A DNA stretch of 64,000 bases from PHAA01 sp040217755 (GTDB lineage: Bacteria > Bacillota > Syntrophomonadia > Syntrophomonadales > Syntrophomonadaceae), in assembly GCA_040217755.1 (NCBI GenBank), contig JBEHWJ010000002.1, positions 46,280-110,279 of the forward strand, in the 5' to 3' direction. This document shows, one piece after another, positions 35,144-44,139 of this stretch. The position numbers and the translations under genes are program-made. Each line of letters opens with the position of its first letter. The first letter of the stretch is position 1. Below the pieces are notes generated by a model that was not told the DNA's origin, did not search any database, and saw only the letters and a program-made list of their open reading frames with translations.

Positions 35144-35244
35144 CTCTTATCCAGAGTGGTGGAGGGACGGGCCCGATGAAACCCGGCAACCGACTGCAAC
35201 GTACGGTGCCAAATCCTGCAGGAACTTTTCCTGAAAGATAAGAG
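35144..35244 (+). promoter_or_regulatory. SAM-I (S-box) riboswitch
   Basis: P1 pairs CTCTTATC with GATAAGAG. The conserved blocks CAGAGTGGTGGAGGGA, GGGCCCGATGAAACCCGGCAACC, GGTGCCAAATCCTGCAG and GAAAGATAAGAG are all present, in order. SAM binding should favour the following terminator and shut off methionine and homocysteine synthesis. Confidence 0.97.
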
Positions 35245-35259
35245 GGGATAAAACATAAA

Positions 35260-35286
35260 GCCCTCTTTTGATGTAAGAGGGCTTTT
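35260..35286 (+). terminator. SAM-I expression-platform terminator
   Basis: 8-bp stem GCCCTCTT / AAGAGGGC with a TTTT tail. The 5' half of the stem can compete with the AAGAGGG at the 3' side of P1, as expected for an S-box OFF switch. Confidence 0.9.
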
Positions 35287-35315
35287 CATATATCACGGCG
35301 ATGGGAGAGAAGAGT

Positions 35316-37826
35316 ATGATTAAAGATCTTGAAGGTATTTTGCGGGAAAGGATTCTGGTGCTTGACGGAGCCATGGGGACCATGCTCCAGCAAAGAGGCA
35401 TGATGCCGGGTCAGTGCCCGGAGCTGTTCGGGGTTGAACATCCTGGAGTTCTGCAGGAGATTCACCAACAATATGTGGAAGCCGGGGCGGACATAATCGA
35501 AACCAATACATTCGGAGCCAACCGTTTTAAACTGGCCGAATATGGCTTGGAGGATAAAGTCGAGGAGATTAACGGTGAAGCGGTCAGGTTGGCCCGGGCG
35601 GCAGCCAAGAACAGGGCCCTGGTGGCTGGCTGCATAGGCCCGACCGGGCGCCTGCTGCGGCCTATGGGCAATGTGGATTTCGATGATCTATATGAAGTGT
35701 TTGCCCGGCAGGCGGCGGCCCTGGAGAGGGCCGGGGCTGACCTGATCTCCATCGAGACCATGACCGATATTGGAGAGATGCGGGCGGCTTTGATTGCAGC
35801 CAAACAGGTCAGCCGCCTGCCGGTAATCGCCCATCTGACCTTTGAACCCGGGGGCAGGACCATGACCGGAACCGATCCGCTGACGGCCGTGGTGATCCTG
35901 GATGCCTTGCAGCCTCTGGCCATGGGGGCCAATTGCTCGGGAGGAGCGTTGGATCTGTTGCCGGTTATCGAAGTGATGGCCAGGCAAACCAGGGGTTTTG
36001 TGTCGGTGGAACCCAATGCCGGCCTGCCACGCCTGGTAGGGGACCAAACCATCTTTCCCGCTCATCCTGAGGAGATGGCCGAACATGCCTTGCGTCTGAA
36101 AGATGCCGGTGCTAACCTTATCGGTGGTTGCTGCGGTACCACCCCCCAGCACATCCAAGCCATCGCTGCCGTCCTGAAGGGCATGCCGGCCGCGCGCCGG
36201 GAGGCCAGGAGATACAGGGGATTCGCCTCCCGCACCCGGGCCTTGTTCATCGGTCTCGACCAGCCCCTGGCAGTGATCGGAGAGAGGATCAATCCTACCG
36301 CGAGAAAAAAGCTGGCCGCCGATATCAAAGAGGGTAAGATGCAGTTGGTGGTTGCAGAGGCCAAACGCCAAGCCGGAATAGCATCGATGCTGGATGTCAA
36401 TATGGGGGTTCCCGGAATCGACGAGCCGGCGGCTATGGGACAGGCGGTGGCTGCCATACAAGCTGCGGTGGATATACCATTGTCATTGGATTCCACCAAT
36501 CAAAGAGCAATTGAAGAGGGATTGAAGAGTTTCGTAGGCCGGGCCTTGATAAATTCCACCACTGGTGAAGACAAGAGCCTGGATGCAGTGTTGCCGCTGG
36601 CCAAGAAGTATGGAGCAGCCATTTTAGGATTATGCCTCGATGAAAATGGTATCCCCGAATCGGCGGAAGGACGCTTGGAAGTGGCTCGCAAGATCTTCCG
36701 GCGGGCCAAAGAATATGGTCTGCGTGATGAAGATATATTCCTGGATTGCCTGGTGAAGACCGCCAGCGCTGAGCAGATGCAGGTAATGGAAACACTGTCA
36801 GCCCTGCGGCAGGCTAAGGAAGAATTGGGAGCAGGGACAGTATTGGGTATCAGTAACGTTTCTCACGGGCTTCCCGCCCGGGACATATTGAACTCGACTT
36901 TCCTGGCGATGGCCTGGTCTGCCGGACTTGATTTGCCCATTTTGAATCCCTTCGACCAAAGGATGATGGATGTGACCCGGGCGGCTGCGGTATTAATGAA
37001 CCGGGATCTGCATTGCGCCGCATTTATCGGTCATTATAAGGATTACCATTCCAGCCCCTTGCCGGCGGGTGCACTGCGCGACCCAATTTGCGAGCGTTGC
37101 AACATTCCCGACCAGATCAGGGAAAAGGGAATCGGAACCACCAGGATGGCAGCGGGGCAGCCGGGAGCGGAGGCTTCCGGGGGAGACGACGTAACAGCTC
37201 GTATCCAGAGGGCGGTGCTGGAAGGCAATAAGGCCATAATGGATGATTTAATCGGCGAAGCGCTGCAGAAGGGGATGCCGGCCCTGGATATAGTTAATCT
37301 GGCCTTGATACCAGGGATTGAAAGGGCCGGGGAGTTATACGAACAGAAGAAGTATTTCCTGCCCCAGCTCATGACCGCAGCTGAAGCGATGAAAAAGGCC
37401 TTTGCATTTATAAAGCCACTCCTGTCCAAGGACTCATCATCCCCGCACAATGGTACTATAATCATGGCAACGGTTGAGGGTGATATTCACGACATTGGCA
37501 AGAACATAGTCATAGTAATGTTGGAGAACTACGGATTCAAGGTGATCGATTTGGGCAAAGACGTACCAGCCGACACCATATTGGCCGCAGCTCGGCAGGA
37601 AGATGCCGACATCATCGGCTTGAGCGCTCTGATGACCACCACCATGCCTCGAATGCAGGAAGTGATAGAAGGAGTGAAAAACTTGAACTTAAAGTCAAGG
37701 GTGATGGTCGGGGGAGCGGTTTTAAACCAGGAGTATGCCGATAAGATAGGAGCGAATGCCTATTCAGCCGATGCCCGGGCGGCTGTGAAGACAGCCCAGC
37801 AGCTGATGAGGTTATTTATAAGTTAG
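35316..37826 (+). CDS. metH: B12-dependent methionine synthase lacking the reactivation domain
   Basis: 836 residues, about two thirds of full MetH. Order: homocysteine-binding barrel (1-300) with zinc cysteines in GANCSGG and GGCCGTTP; pterin-binding domain (about 315-560) with ERINPTARKKL and LDSTN; helical cap; and cobalamin domain with the ligand His in EGDIHDIGKN (about 712) and VGGAVLNQEYA. The C-terminal SAM-binding reactivation domain is absent, as in many anaerobes, which need it less or use a separate protein. It methylates homocysteine from methyl-THF. Start ATG 35316 after GGGAGA; an ATG 15 nt earlier is possible. First gene behind the SAM-I switch. Confidence 0.93.
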   Translation: MIKDLEGILRERILVLDGAMGTMLQQRGMMPGQCPELFGVEHPGVLQEIHQQYVEAGADIIETNTFGANRFKLAEYGLEDKVEEINGEAVRLARAAAKNRALVAGCIGPTGRLLRPMGNVDFDDLYEVFARQAAALERAGADLISIETMTDIGEMRAALIAAKQVSRLPVIAHLTFEPGGRTMTGTDPLTAVVILDALQPLAMGANCSGGALDLLPVIEVMARQTRGFVSVEPNAGLPRLVGDQTIFPAHPEEMAEHALRLKDAGANLIGGCCGTTPQHIQAIAAVLKGMPAARREARRYRGFASRTRALFIGLDQPLAVIGERINPTARKKLAADIKEGKMQLVVAEAKRQAGIASMLDVNMGVPGIDEPAAMGQAVAAIQAAVDIPLSLDSTNQRAIEEGLKSFVGRALINSTTGEDKSLDAVLPLAKKYGAAILGLCLDENGIPESAEGRLEVARKIFRRAKEYGLRDEDIFLDCLVKTASAEQMQVMETLSALRQAKEELGAGTVLGISNVSHGLPARDILNSTFLAMAWSAGLDLPILNPFDQRMMDVTRAAAVLMNRDLHCAAFIGHYKDYHSSPLPAGALRDPICERCNIPDQIREKGIGTTRMAAGQPGAEASGGDDVTARIQRAVLEGNKAIMDDLIGEALQKGMPALDIVNLALIPGIERAGELYEQKKYFLPQLMTAAEAMKKAFAFIKPLLSKDSSSPHNGTIIMATVEGDIHDIGKNIVIVMLENYGFKVIDLGKDVPADTILAAARQEDADIIGLSALMTTTMPRMQEVIEGVKNLNLKSRVMVGGAVLNQEYADKIGANAYSADARAAVKTAQQLMRLFIS

Positions 37827-37838
37827 GAGGGTCAAGCG

Positions 37839-39074
37839 ATGGCAGTTAAAAAAACCTATGAGGAGATCAATGAAAAGATAAGGCGCGGGGAAGCGGTGGT
37901 GGTGACCGCTGAAGAGGTCATCGACGTGGTGGCGGAAAAGGGATACGCCCAGGCGGCCAGAGATATCGATGTAGTCACCACCGGCACGTTCGGCCCCATG
38001 TGTTCGTCGGGGGCATTCATAAACTTTGGTCACTCCAATCCCCGCATAAAAATGAAAAAGGTATGGTTGAACGGGGTGGAAGCCTACGCCGGCATTGCTG
38101 CTGTAGATGCTTACGTGGGTGCCGCCCAGCTGCCCGAAAATGATCCGGAGAATAAAGTATTCCCCGGCCGGTTTACTTATGGCGGAGGACATCTCATCCA
38201 TGATCTGGTGGCTGGAAAAGAGATTAGACTGGAAGCCATCGGGTATGGCACCGATTGTTACCCCAACCACAGAGTGGAAGCCACCATTACCATCCACGAC
38301 GTCAATGATGCTTTTTTGTTCAATCCCCGCAACGCCTATCAAAATTACAATTGTGCCATCAATCTGGGGGAAAGGGTGATCTACACCTACATGGGGATCC
38401 TTAAACCAAAGGTGGGCAACGCCAGTTATTCCAGTGCCGGCCAATTGAGCCCATTGCTGAATGATCCGTATTACCGTACTATAGGGATCGGTACTCGGAT
38501 ATTCCTGGGCGGCGGGATTGGTTATGTGGCCTGGAACGGTACCCAGCACCACCCCAATGTGCCGAGAGGGGAGAACGGTGTGCCTCTCTCCGGAGCAGGC
38601 ACCCTGGCCTTGATAGGGGATCTCAAGCAAATGGATCCCAATTGGCTGGTAGGTTTAAGTTTCATAGGTTATGGCGCGACAATGGCGGTGGGCGTCGGTA
38701 TCCCCATACCGATCCTGGATGAAGAGATGCTCCGCTTCACGGCGGTCAAGGACGAAGACATATACTGCCCGATAGTGGATTATAATGAGGGGTATCCATA
38801 TTGCAAGCCTATGGATCTGGGCCGGGTCAATTATAAGGACCTTAAAGCCGGCAAGATAATAATCGACGGGAAAACGGTGGTTACCACACCACAGTCAAGC
38901 TACCCCCGGGCCCGCCAGATCGCTCAGATACTTAAGGACTGGATACAGAAGGGCCAGTTCCAATTGACTCAACCGGTGGCCAGTATACCCTCAGCCGATG
39001 CTGATATCGTATTTAAGTCAATCCCCACCAAGAAACCGGGCAGTGACGACTCGGACATCGAGAAGAGGAGGTAA
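37839..39074 (+). CDS. Homocysteine biosynthesis protein, DUF39 (aspartate-semialdehyde sulfurtransferase type)
   Basis: 411 residues. In methanogens the DUF39 protein (MA1821) converts aspartate semialdehyde into homocysteine with the help of a NIL-ferredoxin protein (MA1822), without O-acyl-homoserine. The two cysteines expected for such chemistry are visible in FGPMCSSGAF (about 52) and GTDCYPNHRVE (about 140). Other conserved parts include GGGIGYVAWNGTQHHP and GYGATMAVGVGIPIP. It is 12 nt behind metH and 6 nt before its ferredoxin partner, and shares their SAM-I control. Confidence 0.9.
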   Translation: MAVKKTYEEINEKIRRGEAVVVTAEEVIDVVAEKGYAQAARDIDVVTTGTFGPMCSSGAFINFGHSNPRIKMKKVWLNGVEAYAGIAAVDAYVGAAQLPENDPENKVFPGRFTYGGGHLIHDLVAGKEIRLEAIGYGTDCYPNHRVEATITIHDVNDAFLFNPRNAYQNYNCAINLGERVIYTYMGILKPKVGNASYSSAGQLSPLLNDPYYRTIGIGTRIFLGGGIGYVAWNGTQHHPNVPRGENGVPLSGAGTLALIGDLKQMDPNWLVGLSFIGYGATMAVGVGIPIPILDEEMLRFTAVKDEDIYCPIVDYNEGYPYCKPMDLGRVNYKDLKAGKIIIDGKTVVTTPQSSYPRARQIAQILKDWIQKGQFQLTQPVASIPSADADIVFKSIPTKKPGSDDSDIEKRR

Positions 39075-39080
39075 TATCCG

Positions 39081-39503
39081 ATGAAGAATAAGCTGGTTTG
39101 CTATTTCTCCGCCGCTCAATCCGAGCAGCCGATAATATATAGATTGGTTAAAGATTACGATCTGATCATCAATATCCTGAAGGCGGACATCAATCCCCAA
39201 AAGGAGGGCTTTCTCGTCCTGGAACTGGAGGGTGACAAAAGCAGCTATGACCAGGGAGTGGCTTTTCTCAAAAATCTGGGGGTAGTTGTAGAGCCGTTGA
39301 GTGAGACCGTGGTATGGCAACCATCGGTTTGTATCCAATGCGGGGCTTGTGCATCCTTTTGCCCCACCGAAGCCCTATATATAGAACGCAGCAGCATGGA
39401 GGTCTCCTTTGATAATTCAAAATGTGTCGTATGTGGCATGTGTCTGGACTGCTGCCCCACCAGAGCGATAAAGCTCCATTTCGAAATTAAAGAGGCTGTA
39501 TAG
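39081..39503 (+). CDS. NIL domain plus 2[4Fe-4S] ferredoxin, homocysteine pathway partner
   Basis: 140 residues. The N-terminal NIL domain (about 1-80, LVCYFSAAQSEQPIIYRLV) precedes two CxxCxxCxxxCP motifs: CIQCGACASFCP and CVVCGMCLDCCP. It matches the MA1822-type partner of DUF39, which supplies electrons or sulfur for homocysteine formation. The clusters should be oxygen sensitive. 6 nt behind DUF39, 10 nt before the next gene. Confidence 0.93.
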   Translation: MKNKLVCYFSAAQSEQPIIYRLVKDYDLIINILKADINPQKEGFLVLELEGDKSSYDQGVAFLKNLGVVVEPLSETVVWQPSVCIQCGACASFCPTEALYIERSSMEVSFDNSKCVVCGMCLDCCPTRAIKLHFEIKEAV

Positions 39504-39513
39504 GAAGGAAATC

Positions 39514-40266
39514 ATGAGTAGCGGGAAAGGCTATGTGGACCGTAGTTACAGAACTCTGCACTCCGGATCCGATCTGCGTTATTTCCGGGTGGGGATTAAA
39601 GAAACCGACTTGGCCATCGGGGTTGACAATGACAGTTATGATGATGGTCTGATTGGGTTGTGCGAAAAGGAAGCAAGAAGGCTTAGGAGCGGCCTGGAGG
39701 CCTACATCGACATCCACCCGGAATTCCGAAGTTCACTGGCACCCCTGGACCTGTTGCCGGGTGCGCCTCCGCTGGTAGTATCGATGGCCCAGGCGGGATG
39801 GCAAGCCGGGGTTGGCCCCATGGCAGCCGTGGCGGGGGCTCTTGCCGAAGCGGTAGGACTCACTTTGAAAAAGAGGGTCAAGGAGGTAATTGTAGAGAAC
39901 GGTGGAGATATTTACGTAGACTCCTCCAAACCGCGGCTGGTTTCAGTTTTCGCCGGCCAGTCGTCATTCAGCCACCGGATAGCCCTCCGTATCCTCCCCG
40001 GTGAATGTCCATTGGGGATATGCACCTCCTCCGGGACGGTGGGGCCCAGCCTTAGCTTCGGTCGGGCTGATGCGGTAGTGATAAAAGGCCGGGACACGGC
40101 CTTGGTCGATGCGGTGGCCACCGGGGCGGCCAACCGGATACAGACCAAAGATGATTTTGGGCTGGCGATCGAATATGTGCAAAAGATACCTGGAATTACC
40201 GGGATATTGGCGGTAGTGGGTGAACACCTGGCTGCCTGGGGGGATATCGAGTTGGTGCCTCTTTAG
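39514..40266 (+). CDS. UPF0280/ApbE-like protein linked to homocysteine synthesis
   Basis: 250 residues. YRTLHSGSDLRYFRVGIKETDLAIGVD and PPLVVSMAQAGWQAGVGPMAAVAGA with VENGGDIYVD are typical of COG2122. A member in Methanosarcina (MA1715) is reported to be needed for the DUF39/NIL pathway; the exact chemistry is not settled. Position at the end of the SAM-I operon supports the same role here. True ApbE FAD transferases differ in motif, so flavin transfer is uncertain. Confidence 0.88.
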   Translation: MSSGKGYVDRSYRTLHSGSDLRYFRVGIKETDLAIGVDNDSYDDGLIGLCEKEARRLRSGLEAYIDIHPEFRSSLAPLDLLPGAPPLVVSMAQAGWQAGVGPMAAVAGALAEAVGLTLKKRVKEVIVENGGDIYVDSSKPRLVSVFAGQSSFSHRIALRILPGECPLGICTSSGTVGPSLSFGRADAVVIKGRDTALVDAVATGAANRIQTKDDFGLAIEYVQKIPGITGILAVVGEHLAAWGDIELVPL

Positions 40267-40333
40267 CCAAATGCGGCGACCATACTGATTTTGAAGTAAG
40301 GCATTATTCATTTTGGGAAATGGAGGTATATCG

Positions 40334-41086
40334 ATGTCAGGACACAACAAATGGTCGACCATCAAGCATAAAAAGGCCCGTACCGATGAAAAGAAGGGCA
40401 AAGAATATACCAAGATAGCCAAGGAGATAATTATCGCCGTGCGCTCTGGAGGCGGCGATCCGGAAAGTAATTCCAAACTCAAGCTGGCCATTCAGAATGC
40501 CAAGGCTATCAATATGCCCAATGACAACATAATGAGGGCGATAAAGAGAGGCACCGGGGAACTGGACAGCGACGCCATCGAAGAACTCACTTATGAAGGG
40601 TATGCCCCCGGAGGGGTGGCGGTCATGTTGGCCGTTGCCACGGATAATCGTAATCGCACCGCCGCTGATATCCGCCATCTATTCGCCAAATATAATGGCA
40701 ACCTGGGGGAAACCGGCTGTGTATCCTATATGTTTGAAAGGGTCGGCCTCTTATCGGTGAACCGTGAAAATCTAAACGTAGATGCAGATGAGTTCATGAT
40801 GCTAGCCTTGGATGCCGGAGCCGATGATATCCGGGAGGAAGATGACGTAATCGAGGTGGTGACTTCCCCGGACAGTTTCATGGCGGTCAAGGAAGCCCTG
40901 GAAACGGAGGTCAAGCTGGATGAAGCTGACATCATCATGATGCCCAACAATACCGTGGATATTAGTGATGAGACTCTGGCAGCCAAGGTTTTGAAGCTCA
41001 TCGATGTGCTGGAAGACCATGATGATGTCCAAAATGTTTATGCCAACTTCAACATCCCGGATGAGATATTGGAAAAAATGATGTAA
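40334..41086 (+). CDS. YebC/PmpR family regulator
   Basis: 250 residues starting SGHNKWSTIKHKKARTDEKKGK, the family hallmark. It continues with three conserved domains, including ELTYEGYAPGGVAVMLA and GNLGETGCVSYMF. These proteins act as transcription regulators and, in some species, help ribosomes pass polyproline. The ATG at 40334 is chosen behind TGGAGGTA; an ATG at 40313 is upstream of this ribosome site. Confidence 0.96.
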   Translation: MSGHNKWSTIKHKKARTDEKKGKEYTKIAKEIIIAVRSGGGDPESNSKLKLAIQNAKAINMPNDNIMRAIKRGTGELDSDAIEELTYEGYAPGGVAVMLAVATDNRNRTAADIRHLFAKYNGNLGETGCVSYMFERVGLLSVNRENLNVDADEFMMLALDAGADDIREEDDVIEVVTSPDSFMAVKEALETEVKLDEADIIMMPNNTVDISDETLAAKVLKLIDVLEDHDDVQNVYANFNIPDEILEKMM

Positions 41087-41172
41087 AATCACCCAGTCTT
41101 CTTAGGTGAGATCGCTGATTCCGGGCAAAGCAGGCAACGGTAAAGAGATAAGTGGGGGATGGGGCGGTTAAA

Positions 41173-42990
41173 GTGCGTGATAATCGAATGGAGAGGGACC
41201 ATCGCAGGGATAGGGCACTTGGCAACAGCATGCTCCGCTATGCGGTTGCCGCCATCGCCATAATCGTTGTGGTGGTAGGCGTGAATCATTTGTGGGCATT
41301 TGACGGTGGCGGTCAATTCCGGGAAAAGGTCGCTTTACTGGAAAAAACGTCCTTGGCCCGGCCGGAACTGGAATTAGAGATCAGTCAGTCAGGTGGAAAT
41401 ATCAACTCCAGGTATACGGTGTTTTTCTCTGTATGCGACACCAAAGGCCGGGCATTGGTGGGGAGTGCCCAGGGTGACACCCTCAAGTCCGCCTGGGATG
41501 ATGCTGCACAAGCAACCCAAAGGATTGTAACTTCCCGAAAATACGACCCTGTTTGGGTCAAAGCCGACATCGTCAAAGATGCAGAGATAATCAGGCGGGA
41601 GGATATTGGTAAAAGGGTCCGGAATTTATATGAGAATTATTTCCGGAAGGGGATAGCCTTCGACGTAAATTTCGATATGGCGCTCCTCGAAGCAGAGGTC
41701 AACGGCAACAAAATAATCGATTATGATAAAGATGACATCGATCTCAAGGCCTTGAACAAATATCTTGTGAATAGTGATAGACAGCCGTTGGAGGGAATCC
41801 CTAAGGATCTGGTACTTTTTACTTGCAGGGGATATTTCTGTGATGAGGATAATGCCGTTTATGAGTTGTATGCGGAGGACCAGGACTATGGTCGCCGGAT
41901 AATCGAATCGGTAGATAAAAATGTAGTCACGGGCATGATCGATTCAGCATCACGGTTCTTGGTAAACTGTGTGCAGGAAGACGGCAATTTTATTTACGGC
42001 TACTATCCCACTTATGACAATGAGATCGACAACTATAATATTTTACGGCATGCCGGAACTATATGGAGTCTGATATCGCTATACAAGACTACCGGAGACG
42101 ATACCCTGCTGCCGAAGATCGAAAGTACCATCAACTATCTGGTGAACGGTTATATTGAGTATCCCGATGAAGATACCGCCTATGTAGTCGAGCGCAAGGC
42201 GGATGAAATCAAATTGGGTGGTAATGGTATAACTCTGGTCATGTTGATAGATTATATGCAGCAATTCAACACAGACCGGTATAAGGATTTGGCCATCAAG
42301 CTGGGAAACGGTATACTGGCCATGCAAAATCCCGACACCGGCGAGTATTATCACGTTCTCAATTCTGAAGACTATTCCTTGAAGGATGAAGACCGGACCG
42401 TATATTACGATGGGGAGGCCACCTTTGCGCTGGCCAAATTATATGGCCTGACCCGGGAGAAGAAATACCTTGATGGAGCAACCAAGGCGGCAGATTACTT
42501 TATCGCCAATGACTATACGCAGTACAGAGATCATTGGGTGGCATATTCGATGAACGAGATAACCAAATATGTGCCCAAGGAACGTTATTATGCTTTTGCC
42601 CTCCAAAACGCCAACGATAACCTGGATGTGATATACAAGAAGGCCAGGTCGACCCCAACCTATCTGGAACTATTGATGGCTACCTTCGCGACCTATGACA
42701 GGATCAAGCAAGAACATATCGCGGTGGGGTATATGGAACAATTCAACGAGAAATATTTTATCGATACTATCTACCAGCGGGCCAGACATCAGTTAAATGG
42801 CTACATGTTTGCCGAATACGCCATGTATTTCAAGAATCCAGCCAGAATCCGGAACACTTTCTATGTGCGTGACGATGGATTCAGAATCAGGATAGATGAT
42901 ATTCAGCACTTTATTGGCGGCTATTATGCATACAACAACAATTACGAGAAACTGGAGGCCTATCGGCTGGAGCTGGCTGAATCCCAATAG
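41173..42990 (+). CDS. Membrane-anchored protein of unknown function, alpha/alpha-barrel-like
   Basis: 605 residues. After a charged N-terminus, one membrane helix (YAVAAIAIIVVVVGVNHLWAF, about 20-40) likely anchors a large outer domain. Residues about 255-600 contain repeated Tyr/Trp-rich helical units (NYNILRHAGTIWSLISLYKTTGD, YDGEATFALAKLYGLTREKKYLDGA, HWVAYSMNEITKY) like the six-hairpin toroid of glycoside hydrolases or glucuronyl epimerases. A catalytic pair cannot be named. GTG 41173 is selected after GGGGCGG; GTG 41152 and ATG 41188 are alternatives. A sugar-acting envelope enzyme is a guess. It stands alone between yebC and a convergent gene. Confidence 0.6.
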   Translation: MRDNRMERDHRRDRALGNSMLRYAVAAIAIIVVVVGVNHLWAFDGGGQFREKVALLEKTSLARPELELEISQSGGNINSRYTVFFSVCDTKGRALVGSAQGDTLKSAWDDAAQATQRIVTSRKYDPVWVKADIVKDAEIIRREDIGKRVRNLYENYFRKGIAFDVNFDMALLEAEVNGNKIIDYDKDDIDLKALNKYLVNSDRQPLEGIPKDLVLFTCRGYFCDEDNAVYELYAEDQDYGRRIIESVDKNVVTGMIDSASRFLVNCVQEDGNFIYGYYPTYDNEIDNYNILRHAGTIWSLISLYKTTGDDTLLPKIESTINYLVNGYIEYPDEDTAYVVERKADEIKLGGNGITLVMLIDYMQQFNTDRYKDLAIKLGNGILAMQNPDTGEYYHVLNSEDYSLKDEDRTVYYDGEATFALAKLYGLTREKKYLDGATKAADYFIANDYTQYRDHWVAYSMNEITKYVPKERYYAFALQNANDNLDVIYKKARSTPTYLELLMATFATYDRIKQEHIAVGYMEQFNEKYFIDTIYQRARHQLNGYMFAEYAMYFKNPARIRNTFYVRDDGFRIRIDDIQHFIGGYYAYNNNYEKLEAYRLELAESQ

Positions 42991-43032
42991 GAGAAGATGT
43001 CCGCCGAGGTTCTCCGGCTCTAATGGACTAAA

Positions 43033-43065
43033 GGCCGGGCAGATATTACTTCTGCCTGGTTTTTG
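43033..43065 (+). terminator. Terminator of the 605-residue gene
   Basis: 8-bp stem CCGGGCAG / CTGCCTGG (one G-T pair) and TTTTT. It overlaps the last codons of the convergent MBL gene. Confidence 0.75.
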
Positions 43066-43930
43066 ATCTTTTTATGATCAGGTTCATGACCGCCACCATC
43101 ATCTCTTCAGGATAGTAACTCAAGCCATCTTTGATATATTGCTCATACAATCGGGAGGTCAGTTCATCTTCGCTTAGGCCCGACTGCAACTGCTCAACTA
43201 CCCATCCAGCCACCTTCTCGGCTGAATCGAGCGACCTCTGGTAAAGCTTCCCCACCTCATCATCCCTGGCCACATCACCGTGAGCTCCTCCCAGAACCTT
43301 GGTCGGATAGGTCATGAGTCTTTTGATCGTATCTACATAAAGATCATATCCCTGAAAAAATATGGGAGGCATCACCTCGGTGCTGGCTACGAATCCAACC
43401 GCATCCGATACCAGCATCACCTGATCATGGGGAATATAGGCGGCTATCGAACAGGCGCTGTGACCCGGCGCGTCCAATATCTCAATGGTCAGGCCGGGTT
43501 CTATTTCCAGTACATCTCCCTGACCCACCACGCGATCCACATCGATCCGGTCAATTTCCCCGAGGTCGGGCAGTTTATCTATCAATCCCTTTTCCAGGTA
43601 AGTGTAGGATACCCGGGCGTCGTTGCGGAAATGTTCGGTTACGATGTCCTCGCGCGCCAGTGTTTTCTGAGTACTGGCGCTGGCTACCACTTTAGCCTCG
43701 GGGAACAAGCCTTTAAGAGTGGGGATCCCGCATACGTGGTCAAAATGGGAATGGAGGGCGATTATAAATTCGACTCTGGGCTTGTTCTCCATTTGCTCCC
43801 ACTGTTCCGCGAAAATCTGGGCCCCGGCTCTGGTTCCGCACTCCACCAACGCCGCCTGGTGACGGCCTACCAGGTAGAAGTTGAAATAGCCATTGCCCAA
43901 CAACTTTACGTTTTCACTCAGTTGAATCAT
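43046..43930 (-). CDS. MBL-fold metallohydrolase (paralogue of the gene at 2325-3215)
   Basis: 294 residues, alignable end to end with the first MBL protein: LVGRHQAALVECGT, metal motif ALHSHFDHVCGIPTLKGLFPEA, DAPGHSACS and VSDAVGF. Both belong to one subgroup whose substrate is unknown. The ATG at 43930 lies 6 nt after GAGGTG; a GTG 9 nt upstream is an alternative. Confidence 0.85.
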   Translation of the reverse strand: MIQLSENVKLLGNGYFNFYLVGRHQAALVECGTRAGAQIFAEQWEQMENKPRVEFIIALHSHFDHVCGIPTLKGLFPEAKVVASASTQKTLAREDIVTEHFRNDARVSYTYLEKGLIDKLPDLGEIDRIDVDRVVGQGDVLEIEPGLTIEILDAPGHSACSIAAYIPHDQVMLVSDAVGFVASTEVMPPIFFQGYDLYVDTIKRLMTYPTKVLGGAHGDVARDDEVGKLYQRSLDSAEKVAGWVVEQLQSGLSEDELTSRLYEQYIKDGLSYYPEEMMVAVMNLIIKRSKTRQK

Positions 43931-44090
43931 TGCGTACACCTCACTTCCTCAGATTAAGTAGTTCTTGCCTCCCTACGGTCCTGACTCCGAAGCATAGGAC
44001 CGTCCTTTATGCCATGATAGCATAACCTGGATACCCATGGCTTGCCCAAAAAAGAAGGGTGGCATTTTTTTCTATTTGATCGCCATACAC

Positions 44091-44120
44091 GTATAAAGGG
44101 GAGTAAAAGCGGAGAAAATA
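44091..44120 (+). promoter_or_regulatory. Possible forespore (sigma-F/G) promoter for bofC
   Basis: GTATA at 44091-44095, 15-nt spacer, GGAGAAAATA at 44111-44120, which fits the sigma-F -10 pattern GGNNANANT. It lies 20 nt before the gene start. Confidence 0.45.
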
Positions 44121-44139
44121 GGCAGCAGAGGTGATAGAG

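Noticed and set aside
35688..36461. 257-codon frame antisense to metH
   Set aside because: Arises from GC-rich codon use opposite a well-supported gene.
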